Part shown: positions 16,844 through 25,464 of the stretch, one piece after another
Layout of the letters: every line of letters starts with the position of its first letter
Numbering within the stretch: the first letter of the stretch is position 1
Assembly (NCBI GenBank): GCA_903872185.1
Contig: CAIQJL010000331.1
Span: 1-44,175 of the forward strand
Length of the DNA stretch: 44,175 nt
Direction: 5' to 3'
Origin: an uncultured Bacteroidota bacterium
GTDB lineage: Bacteria > Bacteroidota > Bacteroidia > Bacteroidales > GWA2-32-17
The notes under the pieces: generated by a model
The model's database searches: none
Told to the model about the DNA's origin: nothing
Seen by the model: the letters and a program-made list of their open reading frames with translations, nothing else
Position numbers and translations under genes: made by a program

Positions 16844-17665
16844 TTATTTTAAAAAAGCTTTAATTTCAGCTAAATATTTTTCTTTATCAGCAGAAAGATT
16901 ATTATCGCCATTACTATTTTTAACTGTATAAATAGACGAAATACTGCTTCGGATTTTAGCTAATTCTTTGATATCTTTTATAGTGTAAACTAAATCTTTA
17001 TCACCAACAATGAAAAGAACTCCACTTAACTGTGCACCCTTACTTTCTAACGCATATTTAGGCTCACATTCAGTTTTATTGTATCCCAAAGGAACAAGTA
17101 CTTCAAGACTTTTAGCTTCTTTTAACCTTGTTTTCGCTAACTCAAATGTTGAATATGGCGAATCGGCTATTATTGTTCCTAAGTTACGGTTAGAACCAAC
17201 AGCAATCGACAAGCCAGCACCAATTCCAACTCCGTATAAATGAATTTTTGGTATACTTGTTTTTTCTTTCTTCAAATAGTCAACAACAGCATTTAAATCT
17301 TTTTGAAATTGAGAATAAATGTAGAAATTTGGTTTTATTTCAAAATCTGAACTTGCACCAAACCCACGATAATCATAAGCTAAAACATGGTAACCGAGTG
17401 ATAGAAACACACTAACCTGCTCCATTAAATCAGACATATTTCCATTTCCGTCATCACTTAAAACCATAATTTTATAAGAAGTCTGACTTGATGGAAAATA
17501 CCAGGCATTAAGCATAATACCTTCTTCAGCTTTAATCTTAATTTCTTCGTATTTCATTCCAAAATCTGATGGCTTTACAGCATATGTACGAACAGGATTT
17601 AACGCATTTATATTGCTTATTAAAAGCAAATTGAACAAGAACAACAAAAAAGCTACATTTTTCAT
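16844..17665 (-). CDS. Secreted alpha/beta-hydrolase-fold protein lacking the catalytic serine
   Basis: A signal peptide (MKNVAFLLFLFNLLLISNINA) is followed by an alpha/beta-hydrolase fold of the BEM46/YqkD kind. GYHVLAYDYRGFGAS and TIIADSPYSTFELAK are typical of the group. The nucleophile elbow reads LYGVGIGAG: the expected Gly-x-Ser-x-Gly has Gly 147 where Ser should be (codon GGA). The HGNAGN-type oxyanion motif is altered to SDDGNGN, and the C-terminal segment (KNSNGDNNLS) has no histidine where the catalytic His normally sits. The acid (VGDKDLVY) remains. This looks like a non-enzymatic relative. The reading frame is intact, so it is not a decayed gene. Confidence 0.8.
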   Translation of the reverse strand: MKNVAFLLFLFNLLLISNINALNPVRTYAVKPSDFGMKYEEIKIKAEEGIMLNAWYFPSSQTSYKIMVLSDDGNGNMSDLMEQVSVFLSLGYHVLAYDYRGFGASSDFEIKPNFYIYSQFQKDLNAVVDYLKKEKTSIPKIHLYGVGIGAGLSIAVGSNRNLGTIIADSPYSTFELAKTRLKEAKSLEVLVPLGYNKTECEPKYALESKGAQLSGVLFIVGDKDLVYTIKDIKELAKIRSSISSIYTVKNSNGDNNLSADKEKYLAEIKAFLK

Positions 17666-17824
17666 AGTGTTATAAATTTAAATCTTGCTATAAAAGTAAA
17701 AAAATGAATAGAATGATAGTTAAATATTATTGCATAATTATAAACAAAAATTTATTTAGCTGTTTTACTGAACATAAGAAATCATAAAAATATAAAAACT
17801 TTAGTCTTTTAGTTAAGAAGTTTC

Positions 17825-17854
17825 ATTGAAATTAGTTCCTTTTTTGTACTTTTG
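17825..17854 (+). promoter_or_regulatory. Promoter of yidC
   Basis: ATTG (17825-17828), an 18-nt spacer and TACTTTTG (17847-17854), matching TAnnTTTG exactly. The implied start of transcription is about 15 nt before the ATG at 17876. The ORF track had used the TTG of this box as the start codon. Confidence 0.6.
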
Positions 17855-17875
17855 CCACCTCAAAAAAAAGACAAA

Positions 17876-19762
17876 ATGGATAAAAATGTTATAATTGGTA
17901 TTATATTAATTGTTGGTATTTTTGGAATTACTGCATTAATAAATCAACCTTCTGAGAAAGAAAAAGCAGATGCTATAAGACAACAAGATTCTATTGAATT
18001 AGCTAATAATGCAGCTGATAAAGCTCAGGCATTACAACAGTCAACTTCCAGTAACAGCGTTGCAACTTTAAGCTCAAACGATTCAACATCTGTGCTTTCT
18101 GCCGATTCTTTAAAAGAAAAAAAGAACACTGAACTTTTTGGAAGTTTTAGCAAAGCAGCCGAAGGAACCCAAAAATTCATCATACTTGAAAACAATAAAA
18201 TAAAAGTTAAGTTTTCTACTTTGGGTGGACGTCCATACACAGTTCAATTAAAAGAATATAAAACTTTTGATTCCTTACCTGTTTTGCTTTTTGACGGAGA
18301 CTCAACCGTATTTGGCTTAAATTTCTTTTCACAGAATAAAAGTATTTCTACTCAAAATTTATTTTTCACTTCTATTTCAACTGATACAATATTAAAAGCT
18401 AATAAATCTGCGCAAAAAGTCACAATGCGTTTAGATGCTGGCGAAGGCAGATATTTAGAATATATTTATGAGCTTGATCCAAACTCATATAAAATGAAAT
18501 TCAGAATCAATACCATTGGTTTTGATAAAGTTTTAAATAACAAAAGCGACCTGGTTTTAAATTGGAATATTTTTGTTCGTCAACAAGAAAAAGGTGCAAA
18601 ATATGAGAACAATTACACAACTATATATTACAAATTTGCAGAAGATGAAGTTAATTACCTTTCTGAAACCAAAGATGGTAAAGAAGATTTAAGAACAAAA
18701 ATTAAATGGGTAGCTTTTAAACAACAATTTTTTAGTGCAGTTCTTGTCGCAAATGATGCATTTCCAAGTGCAACCATTTATTCAAATAAATACACAGGTA
18801 AAGAATCGGATAAAATTCTTAAAATTTTTAAATCAGAGATCACTATCCCTTTTGAATCAAAAGCAAGTGAGTCAAAGGATATGACATTTTATTTTGGCCC
18901 AAACCATTTTACTACTCTTAAAAAGCAAAATATTCCTGACTTAGAAAGCCTTGTGCCACTTGGTTGGGGAATTTTTGGCTGGATAAACAGATTTGCAGTA
19001 ATTCCAATTTTTAACTTTTTAGGTGGTTTTATTGGCAGTTATGGTCTTATTATTCTTCTTTTAACTCTTATTATTAAGTTGGTATTATTACCTCTTACTT
19101 ATAAATCTTATCTCTCCACTGCAAAAATGAGAGTACTAAAACCTCAGATAGACGAAATACATGCAAAAATCCCAAAAGATAAAGCAATGGAACGCCAACA
19201 AGCAACTATGGCTTTATATAAAAAAGTTGGAGTTAGTCCACTTGGCGGTTGTTTGCCAATGTTATTACAAATGCCAATTTTATTTGCAATGTTCAGGTTT
19301 TTTCCTGCATCAATTGAACTTCGTCAACAAAGTTTCCTTTGGGCTACCGATCTTTCTTCTTATGATTCAATTTTCTCATGGAGTGGAGATATTCCACTTT
19401 TAAGCAGTTTCTACGGAAATCACGTGAGTTTATTTTGCCTATTAATGACTGCAAGTACTATTATTTATACATATCAGCAAAATAAAATGAACCCTGCAAG
19501 CACATCAATGCCTGGAATGAAAGTAATGATGTATTTAATGCCATTGATGTTCTTGTTTATGTTTAACAGTTATGCTTCTGGTTTAAGTTATTATTATCTA
19601 TTAGCCAACTTATTTACTTTCGCTCAGATCTATTTGATTCGTAAATTTGTTAACGAAGAAGCTATTCTTGCTAAACTTAATGAAAACAAAAAGAAACCTG
19701 TAAAGAAAAGTAAATTTCAGGAGCGTCTTGAGTTAATGGCAAAACAGAGATCTAAGAAATAA
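17876..19762 (+). CDS. yidC: Membrane protein insertase YidC
   Basis: This protein inserts and folds inner-membrane proteins, alone or with SecYEG. Its N-terminal helix (MDKNVIIGIILIVGIFGITAL) is the canonical start, so I use ATG 17876 (628 residues) and not the track's TTG 17852. A large periplasmic beta domain (about 90-350) contains IKVKFSTLGGRPYTVQLKEY. The conserved C-terminal 60KD_IMP domain begins at GSYGLIILLLTLIIKLVLLPLTYKS and continues through MRVLKPQIDEIHAKIP, GVSPLGGCLPMLLQMPILFAM and LMPLMFLFMFNSYASGLSYYY. The basic tail (KKPVKKSKFQERL) suits ribosome contact. An EI24 protein follows. Confidence 0.97.
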   Translation: MDKNVIIGIILIVGIFGITALINQPSEKEKADAIRQQDSIELANNAADKAQALQQSTSSNSVATLSSNDSTSVLSADSLKEKKNTELFGSFSKAAEGTQKFIILENNKIKVKFSTLGGRPYTVQLKEYKTFDSLPVLLFDGDSTVFGLNFFSQNKSISTQNLFFTSISTDTILKANKSAQKVTMRLDAGEGRYLEYIYELDPNSYKMKFRINTIGFDKVLNNKSDLVLNWNIFVRQQEKGAKYENNYTTIYYKFAEDEVNYLSETKDGKEDLRTKIKWVAFKQQFFSAVLVANDAFPSATIYSNKYTGKESDKILKIFKSEITIPFESKASESKDMTFYFGPNHFTTLKKQNIPDLESLVPLGWGIFGWINRFAVIPIFNFLGGFIGSYGLIILLLTLIIKLVLLPLTYKSYLSTAKMRVLKPQIDEIHAKIPKDKAMERQQATMALYKKVGVSPLGGCLPMLLQMPILFAMFRFFPASIELRQQSFLWATDLSSYDSIFSWSGDIPLLSSFYGNHVSLFCLLMTASTIIYTYQQNKMNPASTSMPGMKVMMYLMPLMFLFMFNSYASGLSYYYLLANLFTFAQIYLIRKFVNEEAILAKLNENKKKPVKKSKFQERLELMAKQRSKK

Positions 19763-19813
19763 TATTATTTTATAATTATTAATTTGAACACACAAATTAA
19801 TAACAATTTAAAT

Positions 19814-20605
19814 ATGAGTTTCTGGAAAGGGTTTGGTATAGGTTTTAAAACTTTCTTTCAAGCTATTGGATTTGTCTTTTCAAAAGGTTTGTGGTGGACT
19901 TTAGCTTTTCCAATTCTATTTAACATTCTACTTTTTTGGGGTGGCAACGAGCTTAGTGATTTAGCCATTGCAAATATTAAAACATGGTTAATAGATTTAA
20001 TTCAACTTAATGGCGCTGAAACCTGGTATTCTAACATATTAAAAGGAGCATTATCTGGTTTTGTATGGATTGCAATAGAAATATTGTTTTTCACAATTTT
20101 CATGTATTTAGGTGGGTATGTTGTTTTAATTTTCATGTCGCCCATTTTTGCTTATCTGTCTGAAAAAACAGAAAAAATTACAACTGGCAAAACTTATAAT
20201 TTTAATGGCGAACAATGGATGCGAGATATGGTAAGAGGAATACTTATAACATTAAGAAATTTATTCTATGAAATTGCTATAATTATTTTAATCTTTCTTG
20301 CTTCATTTATTCCCGTTATAGGCTGGTTTTTTGCCTTGATTAGCACTGTTTTTTTAATTTTTGTTTCAGCATATTTTTATGGATTCTCATTCATGGATTA
20401 TTCAATGGAACGTAAAAAGCTAACAATTAGTCAAAGTATAAAATTTGTTCGTAGGCATAAAGGAATTGCAGTTGCCAACGGATTAATTTTTGCCCTATCA
20501 ATGATGATTCCTTTTTGTGGAACAATGATTGGTCCATTTGTAAGTGTCTTTTCTGCAGTGGGTGCAACATTAGCAATTCAAAAAACCGAGCTCGCTGAAT
20601 TATAA
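19814..20605 (+). CDS. EI24-domain (CysZ-like) membrane protein
   Basis: A four-to-six-helix membrane protein with the EI24/CysZ layout: FWKGFGIGFKTFFQAIGFVFSKGLWW near the N-terminus, a central FTIFMYLGGYVVLIFMSPIFAYLSEKTE segment and FIPVIGWFFALIS. PF07264 includes CysZ sulfate transporters, but here no cysteine biosynthesis gene is nearby, so transport of sulfate is unproven. I start at ATG 19814 (263 residues). The track's TTG 19784 adds ten polar residues with no family support. It lies 51 nt after yidC and 9 nt before mqnA, so it is probably part of one transcript. Confidence 0.82.
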   Translation: MSFWKGFGIGFKTFFQAIGFVFSKGLWWTLAFPILFNILLFWGGNELSDLAIANIKTWLIDLIQLNGAETWYSNILKGALSGFVWIAIEILFFTIFMYLGGYVVLIFMSPIFAYLSEKTEKITTGKTYNFNGEQWMRDMVRGILITLRNLFYEIAIIILIFLASFIPVIGWFFALISTVFLIFVSAYFYGFSFMDYSMERKKLTISQSIKFVRRHKGIAVANGLIFALSMMIPFCGTMIGPFVSVFSAVGATLAIQKTELAEL

Positions 20606-20614
20606 ATTTAAATT

Positions 20615-21358
20615 ATGGTAAAAATTTCAGCCGTTTCATATTTAAATACTTTACCATTTATTTATGGCATTGAAAATTCTGGATTTTTGAATTCATCAGA
20701 CTATACACTTAGTCGTGAAATGCCTTCAGATTGCGCAAAAAAACTTGAAAATAAAGAAGCCGATTTAGTTCTTGTGCCTGTTGCTGCAATTTCAGATTTA
20801 AGCAACGTTAATATTGTTTCAGATTATTGTATCGGCGCCAGTCGTAATGTATTATCTGTCCTTTTATTTTCACAAAAACCAATTTCAGAATTAGAAAACA
20901 TTTACCTCGATTATCAATCAAGAACTTCTGTTACTTTAATAAAAATTCTGGCAAAACATTTATTAAAAAAAGAATTTAATTGGCTGAAAACTGAGCCAGG
21001 ATATGAAAATAATATAAATGGAACCACAGGTGGCGTAATTATTGGCGATAGAGCCCTTGAACTTTTAAATTCGTTTAAATATAAATTAGATTTAGCAACA
21101 TCTTGGAATGATTTAACAGGCCTCCCTTTTGTGTTTGCTTGCTGGGTAAGTTCTTCAAAACTCGAAGAAAGTTTTATTTCTAAATTTAATAACTCACTTA
21201 AATGGGGTATTAAAAACATAAATAACATTAACCCAAATTATCCATCACTTTCAAATGAATTTATCCGCAATTATTTTAAAAACAATATTGAATACAATTT
21301 TGACGACAAAAAAATAAGCGGCATGAATCTCTTTTTCAAATATATGAAAACATTATAA
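20615..21358 (+). CDS. mqnA: Chorismate dehydratase MqnA (menaquinone biosynthesis, futalosine route)
   Basis: This enzyme converts chorismate to 3-enolpyruvyl-benzoate, the first step of the futalosine pathway to menaquinone. The periplasmic-binding-like fold starts VKISAVSYLNTLPFIYGIE. Further family motifs are EADLVLVPVAAI, CIGASRNVLSVLLFS, DYQSRTSVTLIKIL, VIIGDRAL and LATSWNDLTGLPFVFACWV. Length (247 residues) is normal. No signal peptide is present, which separates it from transport binding proteins. The presence of mqnA suggests that this organism uses the futalosine route and not the classical MenF-MenD route, but other mqn genes are not in the window. Confidence 0.93.
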   Translation: MVKISAVSYLNTLPFIYGIENSGFLNSSDYTLSREMPSDCAKKLENKEADLVLVPVAAISDLSNVNIVSDYCIGASRNVLSVLLFSQKPISELENIYLDYQSRTSVTLIKILAKHLLKKEFNWLKTEPGYENNINGTTGGVIIGDRALELLNSFKYKLDLATSWNDLTGLPFVFACWVSSSKLEESFISKFNNSLKWGIKNINNINPNYPSLSNEFIRNYFKNNIEYNFDDKKISGMNLFFKYMKTL

Positions 21359-21398
21359 TTCGAAAATAAATTGAGATTAGAAAAATTTTCTGATTTTA

Positions 21399-21430
21399 TT
21401 TCATTATTAAAGTCGCTTTCACTATCTTTC
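21399..21430 (+). promoter_or_regulatory. Candidate promoter of the TPR/PD40 gene
   Basis: TTTC (21399-21402), a 20-nt spacer and TATCTTTC (21423-21430), one mismatch from TAnnTTTG. It lies 30 nt before the ATG at 21461. Confidence 0.35.
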
Positions 21431-21460
21431 TGCCATTATAATCCAATTAATTAACTTACT

Positions 21461-23107
21461 ATGAATAAGGGTATTGTATCAATTAGTTTAATTCTATCAA
21501 TTTGTTTGTCAGTGGTATTACCTGCACTCGCTCAAAAAGATGACGAAAAAGAAAGCTTGACTCTGAAAATGGCCCAAGCATGGATGAGATTTAATGAAGA
21601 TGACTACAATGGAGCAATGAGAATATATCGCGAACTTTTTAAGCATTATCCTGAAAATTCTCAATTAAACTATAGAATGGGACAGTGCTATGTTGAAACA
21701 AATAAAATGGATAGCGCATTATCACACTTAAATATTGCTACACAAACCGACACCACAATAAAAGGCGAAGCCTATTTTCTTTCTGGAAAAGCATATCAAT
21801 ACATGGGCGACTTAGATAAAGCAATTGATAATTTTTATAAGTATAAAAGTAAACTTTCGCCAAAGCAAAATGAACGTGATTTTGTTAATGTTTTACTTCA
21901 GCAATGTTTAACTGCTAAAGATTTAATGGCAAATCCGGTAAACGTAAAAATCACAAACTTAGGAACTAACATTAACACTAAATATGTTGATGCCTGTCCA
22001 TCTATCACTGCCGATGGCAAAACACTTATTTTCACTTCTCGCCGACCAGAAAATACAGGAGGTTTGATTGACCCATATTCTGAAAATTATTATGATGATA
22101 TTTATATTTCGACATATGATGATGCTACAAAAGAATGGTCTTTAGCAAAAAATATTGGAGCACCAATTAATACAGATGCTCATGATGCTAATATGAGTAT
22201 TTCGCCTGATGGTAATACTATTTTTATTTATAAAAATGTAGAAAACGTAACTAAGAGTGGCGACATTTATTATTCTACTAGGAAGCCAACAGGCGAATGG
22301 AGCGAAACAAAACCATTAGAAGGGAAATATACCAATTCAACATACTTTGAAAGCTCAGCATGTATCACACCTGATGGAAATACTATTTATTTTGTAAGCG
22401 AACGAGAAAAAGAAGGCTTTGGACATGGAGACATTTATTATGTTAAAAAAGAAGGTAAAGAATGGGGTAAGCCAATTAATTTAGGTTCACCAATTAACAC
22501 TGTGTACGATGAAATTGGTGTATACATCCACCCAGATGGAAAAACATTATTTTTTAGTTCAAACGGACATAAAACAATGGGCGGGTATGATATTTTCATG
22601 TCTGCATTAGGCGATGATGGAAAATGGTCGGAGCCAATTAATCTTGGATATCCATTAAACACCACTAGAGATGAAATTCACTTTGTATTAGGAACAGAAC
22701 GAAAGACTGCATATATTTCTAGTAATCGCGATGACGGATATGGTTTATATGATATTTATAAAGTTGATATGTCATATTATTTTAGATCTAATAAAAACAT
22801 TCCAGAAAATATAGCAACAGCCATTTCAGGTCCACCACTTTCTATATTAAAAGGAAAAGTTACAGATGGAGAATCAAATCAACCTATAAAAGCAACAATT
22901 ATTATTAAAGATGTTGTTGACGAAAAAACAAATATTACAGAATCAGATGAAAATGGAGAATATTTTATTACTCTTCCTGCTGATAAAAAATATGAAATTA
23001 TAGTTAAAACTAAAGGTTATAAAAATTTAAACGTAAAGTTTAAATTACCAAGAGGCGAATCTGATACCTACACAATGGTTAAGCATTTACTTTTAACAAA
23101 AGAATAA
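21461..23107 (+). CDS. Secreted TPR/PD40 beta-propeller protein with CarboxypepD_reg domain, no OmpA domain
   Basis: A signal peptide (to about 25, PALAQ) is followed by TPR units at about 30-140 (GAMRIYRELFKHYPENSQL, MDSALSHLNIA, GDLDKAIDNFYKY). Then come five PD40/WD40-like blades (CPSITADGKTLIFTSRR, MSISPDGNTIFIY, ACITPDGNTIYFVSE, IYIHPDGKTLFFSS-like and TAYISSNRDDGYGLYDIY). A C-terminal CarboxypepD_reg domain covers about 465-548. This order matches PorE-type proteins associated with type IX secretion and gliding, but those usually end with an OmpA peptidoglycan-binding domain. Here the protein stops before one, and a strong terminator follows 21 nt later, so the absence looks genuine. 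The role is probably envelope-associated and remains undefined. Confidence 0.82.
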   Translation: MNKGIVSISLILSICLSVVLPALAQKDDEKESLTLKMAQAWMRFNEDDYNGAMRIYRELFKHYPENSQLNYRMGQCYVETNKMDSALSHLNIATQTDTTIKGEAYFLSGKAYQYMGDLDKAIDNFYKYKSKLSPKQNERDFVNVLLQQCLTAKDLMANPVNVKITNLGTNINTKYVDACPSITADGKTLIFTSRRPENTGGLIDPYSENYYDDIYISTYDDATKEWSLAKNIGAPINTDAHDANMSISPDGNTIFIYKNVENVTKSGDIYYSTRKPTGEWSETKPLEGKYTNSTYFESSACITPDGNTIYFVSEREKEGFGHGDIYYVKKEGKEWGKPINLGSPINTVYDEIGVYIHPDGKTLFFSSNGHKTMGGYDIFMSALGDDGKWSEPINLGYPLNTTRDEIHFVLGTERKTAYISSNRDDGYGLYDIYKVDMSYYFRSNKNIPENIATAISGPPLSILKGKVTDGESNQPIKATIIIKDVVDEKTNITESDENGEYFITLPADKKYEIIVKTKGYKNLNVKFKLPRGESDTYTMVKHLLLTKE

Positions 23108-23128
23108 AATTTATAATTATTTATAATT

Positions 23129-23160
23129 AAACGATGTTAAATTATAACATCGTTTTTTTT
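23129..23160 (+). terminator. Rho-independent terminator after the TPR/PD40 gene
   Basis: An 11-bp stem (AAACGATGTTA / TAACATCGTTT) with a 5-nt loop is followed by a run of T. It begins 21 nt after the stop. Confidence 0.85.
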
Positions 23161-23198
23161 TCTAAAATTGGTAAAAAAATAAATATCTGTATTAGTAT

Positions 23199-23669
23199 AT
23201 GTTTAACAATACAAATAACTTTTATCAAAATTTTATAATCAGAGACTTTACTGAATCTGACTATGATTCAGTAAATGATTTATGGATCGAAACAAATATT
23301 GGTGGTTCTCATCGTGGCGATAATTTGCAGGTAATATTAAAGACCATTAATAATGATGGTAAATTGATATTATTGGAAGAAAAGAAAACAGCAAACATAA
23401 TAGGAACTGCATGGCTAACAAATGACATGAGAAGAATTTACCTTCATCATTTTTGCATTAAAACAGAATTTCAGAGCAAAGGACTTTCCCACTTAGTTTG
23501 CAATGCCTGTATTTCTTTTGCAAAAGAAAAAAACATGCAAATTAAACTTGAAGTTCATAAAAATAACGAAAAAGCAATTACACTTTATAAAAAACACGGG
23601 TTTAATTTTTTAGGCGACTATGATGTATACATCATTAGAGAATTTAACAATTTACAATATAAAACATAA
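23199..23669 (+). CDS. GNAT-family N-acetyltransferase
   Basis: This 156-residue protein has the GNAT order: an N-terminal strand FIIRDFTESDYDSVNDLW, the central strand and acetyl-CoA loop LHHFCIKTEFQSKGLSHLV (equivalent to the Q/R-x-x-G-x-G/A motif), and the C-terminal LEVHKNNEKAITLYKKHGFNFLGDYD. The acceptor (small molecule, peptide or protein) cannot be inferred. The stop is only 3 nt before the M28 peptidase start, so the two are probably translated from one message. Confidence 0.85.
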   Translation: MFNNTNNFYQNFIIRDFTESDYDSVNDLWIETNIGGSHRGDNLQVILKTINNDGKLILLEEKKTANIIGTAWLTNDMRRIYLHHFCIKTEFQSKGLSHLVCNACISFAKEKNMQIKLEVHKNNEKAITLYKKHGFNFLGDYDVYIIREFNNLQYKT

Positions 23670-23672
23670 AAA

Positions 23673-25439
23673 ATGCAAAAACTATTTCTATTTTCAATAA
23701 TATTGTTTGCAAACACTTTATTGAATGCACAAAATAACATTAATATTTCAGCTGATAACATTAAAAAGAATCTTTCATACTTAGCATCTGACGAGCTTAA
23801 AGGCAGAAAGCCAGGAACTCCAGAAGATTCATTAACAGCATGTTTTATCAGATTAAAATTAAAAGAATATGGAACTACTCCAATTTTCGATAATGGGTTT
23901 CAGCGTTTTCACGTTGTTGCAGACATTAAACCAGGAAACAGAAATATTCTTATAATTAATAGCGTTGCTGGAAAAATAAATGAAGATTTTGCTCCTGCTT
24001 CTTTTTCATCAACAGATTCACTTGAGAGTAATGCTGCTTTTGCTGGTTATGGTTTTGATATTAATCAAGACTCTGTTAAATGGAAAGATTACGATTCATT
24101 AGATGTTAGAAATAAATGGGTAATTATAATTCAGGGAAAACCTACAGGAAATGAAAATAAAACAATTTCGGCTAATTCAAAAGATAGAACAAAAGTTTTA
24201 ACTGCAAAAGATAAAGGTGCAAAAGGGGTTTTGTTAATTCATGAAAAAACTGAGCAAAAAAACCTTCCTAGTAGTACTTTTGATAAAACAGTTTCTGATG
24301 CAGGAATTCCTGTTTTTTATATTTCATGGGCATATGCCTCAAACATTCTTAAACAAAACAAAATTGATTTAAATACAATAATAACAGCTTCAAATAAAGA
24401 ACATAAATCGGTTTCATCACAATTAAAAACTAAAGTATTTGGTGTTGTAAATATTATTCAGGTAAAAGAAACAACGTACAATATAGTTTCAAAAATTGAA
24501 GGTTCTGATCCGATATTAAAAAATGAATATATTGTTATTGGCGGACATTATGATCATCTTGGAATGGGGGGAAAAGAATCTGGCTCAAGAATGCCTGATA
24601 CTATTGCAGTTCATAATGGTGCCGACGATAACGCTTCAGGAGTTGCCGGATTAATGGAATTAGCAAAAGCATTCTCTGCCTCACCTACTAAATTAAAAAG
24701 ATCATTAATTTTTGTTGCTTTTAGTGGCGAAGAAATGGGTTTGCTTGGCTCTAAACAATTTGTAAAAGAACCTCCTGTTCCTTTAAAATCAATAAAAGCA
24801 ATGTTTAATTTTGACATGATTGGCAGAATGAAAACCGAGAATCCAAAATTATCAATTGGAGGAACTGGAACTTCTGCTGAAACAGATAGTATAATAAATC
24901 TTTTCGATAAGGATTTGCCTTTTAAAATATCAAAATCTACTGAGGGATATGGCCCATCTGATCATGCATCTTTCTATAAAAATGATATTCCTGTATTTTC
25001 ATTAACTTCTGGAGTACACGATGATTACCATACTCCTTTTGATGATGTTGAAAAAATCAACTTTGATCAGGAAGCTAATATTTTAAAATTCTCATATAAC
25101 TTAATTCAATGTATTTCTAACCTTGATAAACCGCTACATTTTAAGGAAGCAGGAAGTAAAGAAGAAAATCCGGTTCGCAGTTATAAAGTAACATTGGGTA
25201 TTATTCCTGATGTTGTGGGGTCAAGCGAAAATGGTCTTGCTGTGGACGGTGTTAAAAAAGGTAGCCCTGCAGAAGGTGGCGGAATTAAAAAAGGTGATAT
25301 TATTACTTCGATGAATGGTTTACCTGTAACAAATATATACGATTACATGACAAGATTAAACACATTAAGCAAAGGCCAGGTAATTGATGTTGAAGTTTTA
25401 AGAGCTGGCAAAAAAGAAGTGCTTAAAGTGAAATTATAA
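23673..25439 (+). CDS. Secreted M28-family zinc aminopeptidase with PA and PDZ domains
   Basis: A signal peptide (MQKLFLFSIILFANTLLNAQ) is followed by the M28 N-terminal region with LSYLASDELKGRKPGTPED. A PA-type insert spans roughly 100-250 (VIIIQGKPTG, GAKGVLLIHEK). The metallopeptidase core has all metal and catalytic residues: GGHYDHLG (His), NGADDNASGVAG (Asp), FSGEEMGLLGS (Glu pair), FNFDMIGR (Asp) and DDYHTPFDD (His). A C-terminal PDZ domain (about 495-588) contains VDGVKKGSPAEGGGIKKGD. The protein is probably periplasmic or outer-membrane-associated and digests peptides. PDZ-bearing M28 enzymes are common in this phylum. It is complete at 588 residues. Confidence 0.93.
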   Translation: MQKLFLFSIILFANTLLNAQNNINISADNIKKNLSYLASDELKGRKPGTPEDSLTACFIRLKLKEYGTTPIFDNGFQRFHVVADIKPGNRNILIINSVAGKINEDFAPASFSSTDSLESNAAFAGYGFDINQDSVKWKDYDSLDVRNKWVIIIQGKPTGNENKTISANSKDRTKVLTAKDKGAKGVLLIHEKTEQKNLPSSTFDKTVSDAGIPVFYISWAYASNILKQNKIDLNTIITASNKEHKSVSSQLKTKVFGVVNIIQVKETTYNIVSKIEGSDPILKNEYIVIGGHYDHLGMGGKESGSRMPDTIAVHNGADDNASGVAGLMELAKAFSASPTKLKRSLIFVAFSGEEMGLLGSKQFVKEPPVPLKSIKAMFNFDMIGRMKTENPKLSIGGTGTSAETDSIINLFDKDLPFKISKSTEGYGPSDHASFYKNDIPVFSLTSGVHDDYHTPFDDVEKINFDQEANILKFSYNLIQCISNLDKPLHFKEAGSKEENPVRSYKVTLGIIPDVVGSSENGLAVDGVKKGSPAEGGGIKKGDIITSMNGLPVTNIYDYMTRLNTLSKGQVIDVEVLRAGKKEVLKVKL

Positions 25440-25464
25440 TTCATTTATTAATTTAAAATGTATA

